The notes under the pieces were generated by a model. It was given only the letters and a program-made list of their open reading frames with translations, was not told where the DNA came from and did no database searches. A program made the position numbers and the translations under genes. From NCBI GenBank assembly GCA_963790585.1, contig CAWBOY010000001.1, positions 62,001 through 126,000 of the forward strand: a stretch of 64,000 nt of DNA, written 5' to 3'. This document shows, in pieces, positions 63,614-64,000 of the stretch. Numbering within the stretch: position 1 is the first letter of the stretch; the number at the start of each line of letters is the position of its first letter. This DNA is from CAWBOY01 sp963790585. GTDB lineage: Bacteria > Planctomycetota > Planctomycetia > Gemmatales > Gemmataceae.

Positions 63614-64000
63614 TCAGCCCTTCTCCGCCAACCAGCGCACCGCATTCTCCACGAGTTGCAGCATCATCTTATCTTGATAGATTGGATACGTTTCATGCCC
63701 AGGCCGTAGATAGAATACCTTGCCTTTGCCGACCCACCAAACCATGCCGCTGCGAAACCACTCGCCTCCAGGCCAGCGCTCTTCGAGGACGACTTCGTCC
63801 GGGTCGGGTACGTGAAACGGCTCGTCGTACATCTCGGTATGCGCCAGCTCAAACGGATTGGGCAGACCTTTCGCAATTGGGTGGTCCGGCACGAGAAACT
63901 TGATTTGGCTCGGTTTGCCATCCTCACGATAGGCCGGGAAGACACACAACGGCAATCGTACCGTGACACGAGTCGTGCCATCGGGAAACTTGCGCAGCGT
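63614..64000 (-). CDS. ThuA domain protein, C-terminal part (runs off the window)
   Basis: The frame is open from the right edge to the stop at 63614 (about 128 residues). KFLVPDHPIAKGLPNPFELA, HTEMYDEPFHVPDPDEVVLE, GMVWWVGKGKVFYLRPGHET and MLQLVENAVRWLAEKG match the ThuA (trehalose utilisation) family of class I amidotransferase-like proteins. Its role outside rhizobia is unknown; planctomycetes hold many copies. The N-terminus lies beyond the window. Confidence 0.88.
   Translation of the reverse strand, partial: TLRKFPDGTTRVTVRLPLCVFPAYREDGKPSQIKFLVPDHPIAKGLPNPFELAHTEMYDEPFHVPDPDEVVLEERWPGGEWFRSGMVWWVGKGKVFYLRPGHETYPIYQDKMMLQLVENAVRWLAEKG

Overview
The window looks like a chromosomal segment of a planctomycete, most likely of the Gemmata/Zavarzinella side of the phylum. 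Reasons: a 16S rRNA gene with planctomycete-type sequence that stands alone; planctomycete hallmark families (DUF1549/DUF1553, paired DUF1501, DUF1559 prepilin-like, DUF1080, TIGR03000, MoxR-DUF58-BatA-VWA cluster, BlaI/M56 pair); high GC; many short genes on both strands with few long operons. Assignments rest on reading the sequence; no database search was run.

Layout. 0-6.1 kb: membrane protein fragment, Uma2-like protein, Old Yellow Enzyme homologue, BlaI repressor translationally coupled to an M56 sensor peptidase, purQ. 6.4-8.4 kb: a self-contained 16S rRNA unit with a near-consensus promoter, a boxA-like site and a strong terminator, but no 23S, 5S or tRNA. 8.5-9.6 kb: a decayed VapBC-type module and a zinc-ribbon membrane protein. 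9.7-17.4 kb: MoxR ATPase, DUF58, BatA-like and VWA/GATase-like proteins. 17.4-26.6 kb: sugar isomerase, DUF1559, cinA, PQQ-propeller protein, membrane-anchored tyrosine phosphatase, TIGR03000 protein, MmgE/PrpD. 26.9-31.6 kb: rpsO-pnp, a histidine kinase and a TPR protein, with an unusual pile-up of frameshifts. 31.7-37.3 kb: nagA, VOC protein, AAA ATPase, rhomboid protease, inorganic pyrophosphatase. 37.6-45.4 kb: DUF1549/1553 plus two DUF1501 proteins, M19 dipeptidase, ilvC. 45.5-51.3 kb: a conflict-system island (Panacea protein plus coiled-coil membrane protein, MazEF, VapBC with a chimeric antitoxin, and a MmeI-like restriction-modification enzyme). 52-64 kb: proB, S41 protease, beta-propeller protein, possible GAP1-like protein, metallophosphoesterase, orphan DNA methyltransferase, DUF1080, esterase, CLC channel, ThuA fragment.

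The most interesting items are (1) the Panacea/membrane-protein gene pair at 45.6-46.6 kb, a candidate toxin-antitoxin pair of undescribed type; (2) the antitoxin at 48.0-48.3 kb, whose promoter and N-terminal half are a near copy of the neighbouring MazE-like antitoxin while its C-terminal half looks like a Phd-type VapC-neutralising tail; and (3) at least eight families of long, often nested intergenic palindromes, including a 134-bp element present twice, once inside another palindrome.

At least a dozen apparent single-base indels break otherwise well conserved genes (VWA, cinA, pnp four times, histidine kinase, TPR protein, rhomboid, MmeI-like enzyme twice). Many are explained by one missing base in a short GC-rich run, so consensus sequence error is a serious alternative to real pseudogenisation.
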